Positions 23,225-31,973 of a stretch of DNA of 33,570 bases are shown here, piece after piece. The notes beneath the pieces were generated by a model. That model had not been told where the DNA came from and did no database searches. It saw nothing but the letters and a program-made list of their open reading frames with translations. The DNA is from Nostocoides australiense Ben110. GTDB taxonomy: Bacteria; Actinomycetota; Actinomycetes; Actinomycetales; Dermatophilaceae. The stretch is from assembly GCF_001050535.1 (NCBI RefSeq), contig NZ_HG764815.1, positions 191,398 to 224,967 of the forward strand, in the 5' to 3' direction. How positions within the stretch are numbered: the first letter of the stretch is position 1; every line of letters starts with the position of its first letter. Made by a program: the position numbers and the translations under genes.

Positions 23225-24970
23225 GTGCACTGCATCGGAATCGACCTCGCGTGGGGCGACCGCGCTCACACGGGCGTCGCCGTGCTCGACGACGGCGGGC
23301 GCCTCGAGCTGGTCACCGGCGCCACCGACGACGCCTCGATCGCGCGGGCCCTGGCCCCGTATGCCGAGCGCGACGTCGTCGTGGCCATCGATGCTCCGAT
23401 CGTGGTCACCAATGCGACCGGAGCCCGCGCGGCCGAGCGCGCGCTGGGGGCGGACTTCGCGCGCTTCGACGCCGGCGCCCATCCGACCAACACCGGCAGG
23501 CCGGAGTTCGCCGAGGGTTCCCGGGCCTCCCGCCTGGTCGCTGCCCTCGACCTGACGGTGACCTTGGACCCGCAGACGAGCCGCCGGGCGATCGAGGTTT
23601 ATCCGCACGCCGCTTCCATCGCTCTGTTCCGCCTCGGCCGGACCCTCAAATACAAGAACAAGCCCGGCCGCTCGCTCGTCGCGATGCGGGGTGAGCTGCT
23701 GCGGCTGACCCAGCTGCTCGAGTCGCTCGCGGACGCGACCCCCCGGCTGGACCTGCATACGGCCGCCTGGAGCGACCTGGTCGCCGGCATCGCCGGCGCG
23801 ACCCGCAAGGCCGACCTGCAGCGCGCCGAGGATCAGGTGGACGCGGTGCTGTGCGCGTATGTCGCTCGGCTGGCCGCGCTCGATCCGCAGAGTCTGGCGA
23901 CCTACGGTGACGACGCGAGCGGGGTCGTCGTCACACCCCGGCTGCCCGCCGATCACCAGCCCGAGCCCCGCCCGGCCCGCCAACCCGGCCGTGACCGCAT
24001 CGTCGACGAGGCAGTGCGGATCTTTCGCGAAGGGCACCCGCGACTGGAACGTGCGGCCGCGGCCTATGTGGATCACGTGCGGGGCATCCTCGACGAGGCA
24101 GGCATCAACTATCTGTCGGTGACCGGCCGCGCGAAGAGCCTGAAATCGTTCTCGGAGAAGGCGGCCCGCAGCCGAGACGGCCGACCGCTGCACCCCGAGC
24201 CGCTCGCCGACATCCACGACCAGATCGGGCTGCGGGTGATCACCTTCCTGCGTCGCGATGTCGCGGCGGTCGCCGAGCTGCTCGCCGGCGAGTTCACGGT
24301 GCTCGACGACCGCGATCTGGGGCTGGAGACCGCCGGCGAGGGTCGCTTTGGGTATGCCAGTCGCCACCTGCAGCTCGCCGTCGACACCCCGGGCATCGCC
24401 GGCGACGGGCCGCTGACCGCGACCGAGGTGCAGGTCCAGGTGCGGACGGTCCTGCAGCACGCCTGGGCCGAATACGAGCACGCGATCCGTTACAAGGGGT
24501 CGATCCCGCTCGCACACGCCTCCGAGCTGGATCGACGGTTCACGCTCGCTGCGGGGCTGCTGGAGCTGGCCGACGAGCAGTTCACCGCGATCCACGAGCA
24601 ACTGCAACAGGATGCCGAGCTGGTCGAAGAGGCGGACGACACCGCACTGTCCGGCCGCGACCTGGCCGCCTATCTCGCGGGGCACTATCGCGACGCCGGC
24701 TGGTCGCGCGAGGACCACTACGTCTGGATGGCCGCGCTGCTCGGCGAACTGGGCATCACCCGGGTGCCCGAGCTGGCCGCGGTCCTCGCCGAGGTCGACG
24801 AGGCCGAGCTGACGAGCCGGCTCGGCTACCGCTATCCCGCCGCCGCCGTGCGCCGTCTCGACGATGCCCTGCTCGCCCACTTCGGCGAGCGGTATGCCGC
24901 CCTCCCGGGCAACGCCGCCCGCCGCGAGTTGCTCGCGGCTCGCCTCGCGCGGATCGGCACGGCCGGCTGA
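23225..24970 (+). CDS. DUF429 domain fused to RelA/SpoT (alarmone synthetase) domain
   Basis: 581 aa; GTG at 23225 begins directly at the DUF429 core. Residues 1-~240 are DUF429, a predicted RNase H-fold protein: GIDLAWGDRAHTGVAVLDD, DAPIVV.N, EVYPHAASIALF, LKYKNKPGRSL, AEDQVDAVLCAYVA. A Pro/Arg linker follows. Residues ~265-440 are a RelA/SpoT nucleotidyltransferase: GRAKSLKSFSEKAAR, IHDQIGLRVITF (Asp332 for the metal), FGYASRHLQ (Tyr377, guanine stacking) and VQVQVRTVLQHAWAEYEH. In the usual E-x-Q-x-R-T motif the Glu is replaced by Gln403, with Glu401 two residues before. No HD hydrolase domain, TGS or ACT is present. Residues 440-581 are helical, unrecognised. It may make (p)ppGpp-like nucleotides or pyrophosphorylate tRNA like toxic small synthetases, or be a degenerate sensor; which is open. 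Divergent from the lipid operon and convergent with fgd. Confidence 0.85.
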   Translation: MHCIGIDLAWGDRAHTGVAVLDDGGRLELVTGATDDASIARALAPYAERDVVVAIDAPIVVTNATGARAAERALGADFARFDAGAHPTNTGRPEFAEGSRASRLVAALDLTVTLDPQTSRRAIEVYPHAASIALFRLGRTLKYKNKPGRSLVAMRGELLRLTQLLESLADATPRLDLHTAAWSDLVAGIAGATRKADLQRAEDQVDAVLCAYVARLAALDPQSLATYGDDASGVVVTPRLPADHQPEPRPARQPGRDRIVDEAVRIFREGHPRLERAAAAYVDHVRGILDEAGINYLSVTGRAKSLKSFSEKAARSRDGRPLHPEPLADIHDQIGLRVITFLRRDVAAVAELLAGEFTVLDDRDLGLETAGEGRFGYASRHLQLAVDTPGIAGDGPLTATEVQVQVRTVLQHAWAEYEHAIRYKGSIPLAHASELDRRFTLAAGLLELADEQFTAIHEQLQQDAELVEEADDTALSGRDLAAYLAGHYRDAGWSREDHYVWMAALLGELGITRVPELAAVLAEVDEAELTSRLGYRYPAAAVRRLDDALLAHFGERYAALPGNAARRELLAARLARIGTAG

Positions 24971-24979
24971 GCCGGGCCC

Positions 24980-25996
24980 TTAGGTCGCCGGCTGCAGCTC
25001 GCGCAGGCCGGGGAGCACCTGCTCGGCCAGCGTCCTCAAGAAGCGCTCCTGGTCGTCGCCCGGCCCGTGCAGGACGAGTTGGTCGAAGCCGAGATCGGTA
25101 TAGAACTTGACGGCCTCGACAGCCGCCGAGGGGTCGGAGGCGACGATCCACCGCTTGGCGACCTGCTCGATCGGCAACTCGTCCGCCGCCTTCTCCATCT
25201 CGGCCGGGCTGGTGATCGAGTGCTTCTGCTCCGCCGTGAGCGACAGCGGCGCCCAGAAGCGGGTGTTCTGCAGCGCCAGCTCGGGATCCGGATCCCAGGA
25301 GATCTTGATCTCGATCATCCGCTCGATCGGATCGCCGGCCCGGCCGGCCTTGGCCCGGCCCTCGGCGACGGCGGGGATCAGCTGATCGGCATACAACTCC
25401 CGGCCCTTGCCCGAGGTGCAGATGAAACCCTCACCGTGCCGGCCGGCATACCGCGCCACCATGGGTCCGCCGGCGGCGATGAACACCGGAACCGGGTGCT
25501 CGGGACGGTCGAAGATCCGGGCTCCCTCGGTGCGGTAGTAGTCGCCCTCGAAGGTGACCTCGTCCTCGGTCCACAGCCGCCGCATCACCGTGACAGCTTC
25601 GCGCAGGCGCGCGAACCGCTCCTTGAATTCCGGCCACTCCCCCACCGCCCCGACGGCGATCTCGTTGAGCGCCTCCCCCGTCCCCACACCGAGGAAGACC
25701 CGCCCCGGCGCCAGGCACGCGAGCGAGGCGAACTCCTGCGCGACCACCGCGGGATTGTAGCGGAAGGTCGGGGTGAGCACGCTGGTGCCGAGCGTGACCC
25801 GCTCGGTGCGGGCCGCGACATACGACAACCAGACGAGCGCGTTGGGGGCGTGACCGCCCTGCAGCCGCCAGGGCTGGTAGTGATCGGAAACGGTCACCGA
25901 GTCCAGCCCCACCTCCTCCGCGAGCACTGCGAATGCCGCGAGGCGGGCGGGGTCGAACTGCTCGGCCGATGCCTTGTATCCGATCTTGAGCGTCAC
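24980..25996 (-). CDS. fgd: F420-dependent glucose-6-phosphate dehydrogenase
   Basis: 338 aa, the family's usual length, in a luciferase-like TIM barrel. It oxidises glucose 6-phosphate to 6-phosphogluconolactone and reduces coenzyme F420. Strong agreement with mycobacterial Fgd1: [32 protein letters not shown] (His40 at the F420 site), [29 protein letters not shown] (catalytic Glu109), [12 protein letters not shown] and [20 protein letters not shown] (Lys of the phosphate site). GTG at 25996 is chosen because TAGGGT lies 7 bases upstream and the protein then starts exactly as in the family. It implies F420 biosynthesis elsewhere in the genome. Convergent with the RelA/SpoT gene, only 9 bases apart. 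Confidence 0.93.
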   Translation of the reverse strand: MTLKIGYKASAEQFDPARLAAFAVLAEEVGLDSVTVSDHYQPWRLQGGHAPNALVWLSYVAARTERVTLGTSVLTPTFRYNPAVVAQEFASLACLAPGRVFLGVGTGEALNEIAVGAVGEWPEFKERFARLREAVTVMRRLWTEDEVTFEGDYYRTEGARIFDRPEHPVPVFIAAGGPMVARYAGRHGEGFICTSGKGRELYADQLIPAVAEGRAKAGRAGDPIERMIEIKISWDPDPELALQNTRFWAPLSLTAEQKHSITSPAEMEKAADELPIEQVAKRWIVASDPSAAVEAVKFYTDLGFDQLVLHGPGDDQERFLRTLAEQVLPGLRELQPAT

Positions 25997-26003
25997 CCTG
26001 GTG

Positions 26004-26009
26004 ACCCTA
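26004..26009 (-). promoter_or_regulatory. -10 box of the leaderless fgd promoter
   Basis: TAGGGT on the minus strand, 7 bases before the GTG start at 25996; no ribosome site is present. Confidence 0.45.
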
Positions 26010-26015
26010 CCGGTG

Positions 26016-26027
26016 CGTTGGCCAACG
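26016..26027. promoter_or_regulatory. 12-bp palindrome CGTTGGCCAACG between ridA-like gene and fgd
   Basis: A perfect palindrome 6 bases upstream of the fgd -10 box and 3 bases after the preceding stop codon. It may be an operator covering the fgd promoter spacer, or a short terminator stem of the upstream gene. Confidence 0.4.
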
Positions 26028-26030
26028 GGT

Positions 26031-26414
26031 TCAGTCGTTCAGGATGGCGTCGACCTCGACCTCGACGAGCCAGCGGGGGTCGAGGAGGGCGGAGACCACG
26101 ACCATGGTCGCGGCCGGCCGGACGTCGCCGAAGGTCTCGCCGTGGGCTTCCGAGACTTCGGTTGCGACATCGGTGCGGGTGATGAACATGCGCGTGCGCA
26201 CGACATCGGTCACCGCGCCGCCCAGCTCGGCGAGCGCCTCGAGGGCGATCTCGAATGCCCGCTTGGCCTGCGCGTGCGGGTCGAGCACGATGCCCCCGTC
26301 AGGCCAGATCGGCGCGGTGCCGCTGACGGCGACGTGATTGCCGACGCGCACCGCGCGGCTGAAGCCGATCGAGGCCTCGTAGGGCGAGCCGGACGAGGCG
26401 TGACGACGTTCCAT
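26031..26414 (-). CDS. RidA/YjgF-family enamine/imine deaminase-like protein
   Basis: 127 aa, the usual size of the small trimeric RidA family, whose best-known members hydrolyse reactive enamine/imine intermediates from PLP enzymes. ATG at 26414 has AAGGAGA upstream (10-base gap) and yields a standard N-terminus ([18 protein letters not shown]). Motifs: [43 protein letters not shown] (with the substrate-binding Arg) and VEVEVDAIL with the family's C-terminal Glu. An upstream in-frame ATG at 26474 would add residues unlike the family and run into the hairpin. Lies between the PPi-type PFK gene and fgd on one strand, perhaps co-transcribed with the former. Confidence 0.9.
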   Translation of the reverse strand: MERRHASSGSPYEASIGFSRAVRVGNHVAVSGTAPIWPDGGIVLDPHAQAKRAFEIALEALAELGGAVTDVVRTRMFITRTDVATEVSEAHGETFGDVRPAATMVVVSALLDPRWLVEVEVDAILND

Positions 26415-26461
26415 CAGGGATGAACTCTCCTTTGAGCCTGCGTGGGTTTTATGCCGCATCC

Positions 26462-26476
26462 CGTTGCCCGGCAACG
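26462..26476 (-). terminator. Short hairpin after the phosphofructokinase gene
   Basis: CGTTGC / GCAACG arms with a 3-base loop, 4 bases after the stop of the minus-strand PFK. No T tract, so it may only slow transcription or cap the mRNA end. Confidence 0.35.
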
Positions 26477-26480
26477 TATT

Positions 26481-27683
26481 TCAGGCCTGGCCGATGCTCT
26501 TCAGGAGCGCCTGGAACCAGTCGACCGAAGGGTCGAAGGGCTTGGCGCCACGGATGCGCGGGAACTCGATCGCGCGCAACTCGTCGCCCTGCTCCTCGTC
26601 CTCGCCCACCACGCCGGACTCGCCGCGCAGCGCCGCGTCCACAGCGAAATCGGTGCAGCGCTTGATCAAGGCGAGGTCTTCGTCGTTGGCCGCAGCCGAG
26701 CGGGAGAAGTAGCCGGACTTCTGCACCATGGTCTTCTCGGCGCCGATCGCCTCGGCGAACTGCTTGGCGAACCACGCGCCGGGGTTGACCTTGTCGAGTT
26801 GGACGTGACCGAAGGCGTCGCGCGGGACATCCTCGCCCGCGGCCTCAAGTTCGGCGATGACGTCCTCGACGCCGGCGCCCTCGGACAGGAAGATGTTGAC
26901 GCAGCCGAGCTCGTCCATCACGTGGCGCAGTCGCTCCCCCTCGGCCTTGATGTCGATGTGACTCTCAGGCACATAGACGGCGTGGACATCCCAGGCCTCC
27001 TTGGACGCCGCGACGACGCCGGGGAGGTATTCGCGCCCGGCCATCCGCTCCCGATAGCGGCGCGCGGTCTCGGCGGTCAGCCACCCGCAGTGGCGACCCA
27101 TGACCTCGTGGATGATCAGCATCCGCGGGTTGGAGGTGTGCTCGCCGATGATGTTCTCGGCGTAGATCGCCCCCTGCTCGGCCGCGGTCCAGGCACCGAG
27201 GGTCTGCTTGATCGGCACGACGTCGTTGTCGATCGTCTTGGGCATGCCGACCACCTGCAGTTCGTAGCCGTTCTCGTGAAGGTAGGCCGCGAGGTCGGCC
27301 GCCGTGGTGTTCGTGTCGTCACCGCCGATGGTGTGCAACACATCGACGCCGTCCTTGGTGAGCTGGTCGGCGGCAACCTTGAGCGGATCCTCGCCCTCTT
27401 GGACCAGCCCGCGCTTGACGCAGTCCTTGACATTGGTCAGCTTGACCCGGGAGTTGCCGAGCGGGCTACCTCCGAAGCCGTGCAGCAAGTGCGCCCCGGC
27501 GCGCACCTCGGGGGTGACGGTGATCGAGTTCCCGGTGAGCAGCCCGGCATACCCGTCGAGATAACCGATGATCTCGACCTCCGGGGCGAGTTCGGTGTAG
27601 CGCTCGATCAGTCCCCCGACCGCACTGGACAAGCACGGGGCGATCCCTCCGGCAGTGAGCATGGCAACCTTACGAACCGGCAT
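26481..27683 (-). CDS. pfp: Phosphofructokinase, PPi-dependent type by active-site motif
   Basis: 400 aa. ATG at 27683 has AGGAAAGGG seven bases upstream. A group II/III PFK: the N-terminal loop VAMLTAGGIAPCLSSAV, the motif IGGDDTNTTAA (residues 119-129), PKTIDNDVVPIKQTLGAWTA, EVMGRHCGWLTAE and GESGVVGEDEEQGDE. Asp122-Asp123 in GGDD instead of GGDG, plus Lys in the PKTIDND motif, are the accepted signs of enzymes using pyrophosphate, not ATP, for fructose-6-phosphate phosphorylation; the reaction is reversible, so it can also serve gluconeogenesis. Cytosolic. Saving ATP in glycolysis fits the PFOR operon in the same window. ATP use cannot be fully excluded from sequence alone. Confidence 0.88.
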   Translation of the reverse strand: MPVRKVAMLTAGGIAPCLSSAVGGLIERYTELAPEVEIIGYLDGYAGLLTGNSITVTPEVRAGAHLLHGFGGSPLGNSRVKLTNVKDCVKRGLVQEGEDPLKVAADQLTKDGVDVLHTIGGDDTNTTAADLAAYLHENGYELQVVGMPKTIDNDVVPIKQTLGAWTAAEQGAIYAENIIGEHTSNPRMLIIHEVMGRHCGWLTAETARRYRERMAGREYLPGVVAASKEAWDVHAVYVPESHIDIKAEGERLRHVMDELGCVNIFLSEGAGVEDVIAELEAAGEDVPRDAFGHVQLDKVNPGAWFAKQFAEAIGAEKTMVQKSGYFSRSAAANDEDLALIKRCTDFAVDAALRGESGVVGEDEEQGDELRAIEFPRIRGAKPFDPSVDWFQALLKSIGQA

Positions 27684-27794
27684 GACGAGACCCTTTCCTG
27701 GAGTCGACGAATCGTCTGCCTCCCATCCAAGCACTCTCCCGGCGCGTCGGGAAACGCGTCCCACCTCACTCCGGCAGGGGCCTTCGCGGAGGAG

Positions 27795-28700
27795 CTACTT
27801 GGTGCAGGGCCGCTCGATCGTGTCGGGCTTGGGCTCGGGCCGCGGGGCCGGCTTCGGGATCTCCGCCTCGGGGGTCAGCGCGGCGTAGTCGTTGCCGAGG
27901 ACCAGGTCCAGCGAGGTGTCCTCGCGGGTGTCCGTCACGAGGCGAGCACCCGGAATGTGTTGCAGCAGAACGTCTGCCGCGTCGGCGCCTTCGGGTCCGT
28001 GCCGGATCACCGCGACGTCGTCGGGCAGGAACGACATCAGCGGGTCGTTGCCGACGGAGCCGAGTTCGAAGCTGCGGTCGCGCAACGCGTCGCCCACCTC
28101 CCTCGCCAGGCCTTCACGGTATGTCGTGTTGTAGACGTTGACGGTGATCTCACCGGGCAGCGGCGGCGGGGCGGGCGGCACGTAGCTGAGTCCGTTGAAG
28201 CCGTAGCCGATGACGAGTTCGACGCCGGTGCCGGCCCTGCCGTCGTTCCAGGCGCGGGCCCCCGGGATCTGGGCGGCCACGAGGAGCGCCTGGTCGAGCC
28301 CCTGCTTGCCGTGATAGACGAGGGCGGACCGCTTGATATAGACCCCGTCGGGAGCATTGGTGACCTGGGTCACCGTGAAACCGCGCTTCGTCAGGTCCTT
28401 GGCGACCTTGGCGCCTTCGCCCGGGGTCTCGTTGGAGTTCTGGACCTCGATCTTGAAGGAATCGCGAGCCGGGGCCTCGACGACCGTGGGTTTGCAGACG
28501 GCGGCGGGTTTGCGGGTCAACAGGCCGGCGCTATAGGCGCCGCCGACGCTGACCGTGCCGAGGATCAGGCTCGGGAGGGTCACGAGCAGGGCAAGGCGAC
28601 GGCGCTGCCGACCGCGGTAGCTGCGGCGGGCGTACTCAGGCGCGGTCGGCATGACCATCCCCATCTGGTCGAGTAGCTGGCGTCCACCATGGTGCCTCAT
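27795..28700 (-). CDS. Membrane-anchored protein with two LytR_C domains
   Basis: 301 aa. Basic cytosolic start (YARRSYRGRQRRR), one membrane helix at ~36-61 (LALLVTLPSLILGTVSVGGA), then an extracytoplasmic part with two repeats of the LytR/CpsA/Psr C-terminal domain: residues ~80-165 (FKIEVQNSNETPGEGAKVA) and ~185-270 (EITVNVYNTTYREGLAREVG). It ends in a Pro-rich tail. Stand-alone LytR_C proteins are common in actinobacteria and are thought to act at the cell wall; the catalytic LytR_cpsA_psr domain is absent. The start is uncertain: ATG at 28700 gives MRHHGG..., while ATGs at codons 13-17 are also possible and would leave a normal short N-terminus. It follows lysC by 106 bases. Confidence 0.85.
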   Translation of the reverse strand: MRHHGGRQLLDQMGMVMPTAPEYARRSYRGRQRRRLALLVTLPSLILGTVSVGGAYSAGLLTRKPAAVCKPTVVEAPARDSFKIEVQNSNETPGEGAKVAKDLTKRGFTVTQVTNAPDGVYIKRSALVYHGKQGLDQALLVAAQIPGARAWNDGRAGTGVELVIGYGFNGLSYVPPAPPPLPGEITVNVYNTTYREGLAREVGDALRDRSFELGSVGNDPLMSFLPDDVAVIRHGPEGADAADVLLQHIPGARLVTDTREDTSLDLVLGNDYAALTPEAEIPKPAPRPEPKPDTIERPCTK

Positions 28701-28760
28701 GAGTCACACGAAGCACTAGAGCAACACGATGACGATCGGGGTCGCCTTGATAACGAGTCG

Positions 28761-28779
28761 GTGAATAGCCGGCATTCAC
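28761..28779. terminator. Hairpin between lysC and the LytR_C gene
   Basis: GTGAAT / ATTCAC arms of 6 bp with a 7-base loop, 27 bases after the lysC stop. Might terminate lysC; no T tract. The surrounding 106-base gap is A/T-richer and probably also holds the promoter of the LytR_C gene. Confidence 0.35.
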
Positions 28780-28806
28780 GGCACCGAACGGCCAGGAGTG
28801 GGCCTG

Positions 28807-30078
<1,272 letters not shown>

Positions 30079-30178
30079 TGGCTTGCACTCCCGTTGTCGG
30101 TCGGTCGGGAAAGGACGCCCTGATGGTAGGCGACGCCCGGTATGCCGTGCCCGCGCCGTTCGCGACTCGGGCGCGCGG

Positions 30179-30775
30179 CTAGGGGTGCAGGGCGTCGAAC
30201 TCGGCTTCGGCGACGAGGTCGTCGTCGGCGTCCAGGCGCACATGCGCCAAGAGACCGTGCAGCACGCGTAGCGCCATCGCGGCCCGCTCGCCCCAGTCGG
30301 AGAGGTAGCTGAACTGCCACCACCACAGGGCCTCGACCTGGTTGCCGCGTGCGAAGTGCTTCAGGCCATGGTCCAGGGCGCCGACGATGACCGAGAAGTC
30401 GGTGGCGAGGGAGCCGGTGGTCAACTCCGTGGAGGTCACCGGATCGACGAGGTCGGCATACTCGTCCAGGCCCTCGAACACGTTGGCAAGCGCCGCCCGG
30501 AGTGCGGCCAGATCGGTGTCGTCGCCGTCGTCGGGCTCGTAGCGCTCGTCAAGGACGATGTCCTGGATGGCGCCGAGCCGGGCGCCGGTGGTGAGGATGT
30601 CCGCGGTGGCGAGCAGGGCGAGGGGTAGCGCGGCGTCGGGCGCCGAACCGGAGGCGATCTCGGTGATGGCGGCGATGAAGTGGCGCGCCTCCGACGCGGT
30701 CAGCCCGGCCAGTTCGGCCAGGTCGGCGTCGCCGCCGACGCGTGGGGGCGGCTGCATGCTCGTCAAGTCAGGCAT
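30179..30775 (-). CDS. DUF5063 domain-containing protein
   Basis: 198 aa. ATG at 30775 overlaps the recR stop by 8 bases and has GGAG eight bases upstream, so it is coupled to recR. A soluble, acidic, helical protein: [46 protein letters not shown], and the Trp-rich motif [18 protein letters not shown] followed by [17 protein letters not shown]. This pattern is the actinobacterial DUF5063 family, often found between recR and lysC. No catalytic residues can be named and the role is unknown. The 100-base gap to lysC holds no gene. Confidence 0.88.
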   Translation of the reverse strand: MPDLTSMQPPPRVGGDADLAELAGLTASEARHFIAAITEIASGSAPDAALPLALLATADILTTGARLGAIQDIVLDERYEPDDGDDTDLAALRAALANVFEGLDEYADLVDPVTSTELTTGSLATDFSVIVGALDHGLKHFARGNQVEALWWWQFSYLSDWGERAAMALRVLHGLLAHVRLDADDDLVAEAEFDALHP

Positions 30776-31367
30776 CGATCAGTCTCCGTCCTTCGAAGGC
30801 GCGGCCCAGGGTGACTTCATCGGCATACTCCAGGTCGCCGCCGACCGGCAACCCGGAGGCGAGGCGGGTGACCCGGATCTCGAAGGTCTTCAGCTGCCGG
30901 GCGAGGTATGACGCGGTGGCCTCCCCCTCGATATTGGGGTCGGTGGCGAGGATGACCTCGGTGATCTCGCCGTCGCCGAGCCTGGCCATCAGCTCCGCGA
31001 TCCGCAGCTGCTCGGGGCCGACGCCGTCCATCGGGCTGATCGCGCCACCGAGCACGTGATAGCGCCCCCTGAACTCGCGGGTGCGTTCGATCGCGACGAC
31101 GTCCTTGGGCTCCTCGACCACGCACACGGCGTGTCCGTCACGCCGCGGGTCCTGGCAGATCCGGCACAGCGCAGCCTCGGCGACATTGCCGCACAGGGTG
31201 CAGAAGGTGACCTTGTCCTTGACCTCCGAAAGGGCGGTGATGAGGCGCTGGACGTCGGCCGGATCGGCCTGGAGCAGGTGGAAGGCGATGCGCTGGGCAC
31301 CCTTGGGGCCGACCCCGGGCAATTGCCCGAGCTCGTCGATCAGGTCCTGGACCACACCTTCATACAC
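30768..31367 (-). CDS. recR: Recombination mediator protein RecR
   Basis: 199 aa. The GTG at 31367 begins the standard N-terminus ([19 protein letters not shown]). Order: helix-hairpin-helix ([16 protein letters not shown]), a C4 zinc finger with [18 protein letters not shown], the Toprim domain ([18 protein letters not shown] through [34 protein letters not shown]) and a C-terminal Walker-B-like tail ([20 protein letters not shown]). It loads RecA on gapped DNA with RecO/RecF. A TACCCT box lies 7 bases before the GTG, so it seems to have its own leaderless promoter rather than being read from dnaX. The ybaB gene that normally precedes recR is missing; a lipoprotein gene on the other strand lies there instead. 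Confidence 0.95.
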   Translation of the reverse strand: MYEGVVQDLIDELGQLPGVGPKGAQRIAFHLLQADPADVQRLITALSEVKDKVTFCTLCGNVAEAALCRICQDPRRDGHAVCVVEEPKDVVAIERTREFRGRYHVLGGAISPMDGVGPEQLRIAELMARLGDGEITEVILATDPNIEGEATASYLARQLKTFEIRVTRLASGLPVGGDLEYADEVTLGRAFEGRRLIDA

Positions 31368-31374
31368 ACCGGCA

Positions 31375-31380
31375 AGGGTA
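31375..31380 (-). promoter_or_regulatory. -10 box of the leaderless recR promoter
   Basis: TACCCT on the minus strand, 7 bases before the GTG start at 31367; no ribosome site. Divergent from the lipoprotein promoter 43 bases away. Confidence 0.45.
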
Positions 31381-31422
31381 GGCGGTGGGGCCGACAACCG
31401 CCCGGCGGCGCGGCGGGCGTCA

Positions 31423-31428
31423 TACAGT
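31423..31428 (+). promoter_or_regulatory. -10 box of the lipoprotein promoter
   Basis: TACAGT, 5 bases before the ATG at 31434, without a ribosome site. Together with the recR box it forms a compact divergent promoter region in a 66-base gap. Confidence 0.4.
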
Positions 31429-31433
31429 CGGGT

Positions 31434-31805
31434 ATGCCGAACAGCCGGGGTATGCCGCGCTCTCGCCTCCTCCCGCTGCTCACCGTGCTGGGTCTGGCCG
31501 GCGTGACCGGGTGCGGCGACCCGCCGCCTGCCGCCGACGTGGCCCCCGTGGAGGTGGTCCTGCCCGGCTGCACCCTCAACCGCGACTCCGTGGCCGTCGG
31601 CACCCACGAGTTCTCCGCCGCCGGGACGGGGTATGTCGTGGTGACCGGCGCGGACAGCACAGTGCTCGCCGAGTTCGCCGCCCCCACGACCACGCCCGCG
31701 TCGGTCACGCTCACGGCCTCCGGTCCGCTTACGGTGACCTGCCGTGCCGCCAAGGACGCCGACTCCGGCGCGACCGCCACCTTGACGGTCAACGCCGGGA
31801 ATTGA
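31434..31805 (+). CDS. Small secreted lipoprotein, unknown function
   Basis: 123 aa. N-terminal signal: [11 protein letters not shown], a hydrophobic stretch [12 protein letters not shown], and a lipobox VTGC with Cys27 as the lipid-bearing residue. The mature part (~97 aa) is rich in Val, Thr and Ala and looks like a beta-sandwich: [60 protein letters not shown]. Two further Cys (in PGCTL and VTCRA) may form a disulfide. ATG at 31434 sits at a -10 box; a second Met at codon 7 is possible. No family is recognised. It is inserted on the opposite strand between dnaX and recR. Confidence 0.75.
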   Translation: MPNSRGMPRSRLLPLLTVLGLAGVTGCGDPPPAADVAPVEVVLPGCTLNRDSVAVGTHEFSAAGTGYVVVTGADSTVLAEFAAPTTTPASVTLTASGPLTVTCRAAKDADSGATATLTVNAGN

Positions 31806-31824
31806 CGCGGGGCCGGGTGCCTCC

Positions 31825-31857
31825 CACGGTGTTACCCGTCCTCACACGGTGTTACCC
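31825..31857. repeat. Two direct repeats CACGGTGTTACCC exactly 20 bp apart
   Basis: Copies at 31825-31837 and 31845-31857, both followed by (G/A)TC. The 20-bp spacing is about two helical turns, so both sites face the same side of DNA, as in protein-binding sites. They lie in the 168-base convergent gap between the lipoprotein stop and the dnaX stop; nothing else clear is seen there apart from an 8-bp palindrome GTGATCAC at 31871-31878. Confidence 0.6.
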
Positions 31858-31973
31858 ATCAGGAATGGTGGTGATCACAACAACTCGTGATGGTTAACGC
31901 CGTCGAAGGCCTAGGCAATCGAGTGCGCCTGCGCTCGACAGCGATGGCACCGACGGCTGACACGGCGGCATCG

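Noticed and set aside
23120-24880. 587-codon upstream extension of the WS/DGAT frame
   Set aside because: It runs antisense through the DUF429-RelA gene. The family's N-terminus begins at 23119.
24963-24975. CCGGC-TGA-GCCGG stem between the RelA/SpoT gene and fgd
   Set aside because: Only 5-bp arms, includes the stop codon, and such stems are frequent by chance at this GC content.
28701-28806. Search for a tRNA or small RNA in the A/T-richer gap before the LytR_C gene
   Set aside because: No cloverleaf, CCA end or conserved T-loop (GGTTCGAATCC-like) was found; only one short hairpin.
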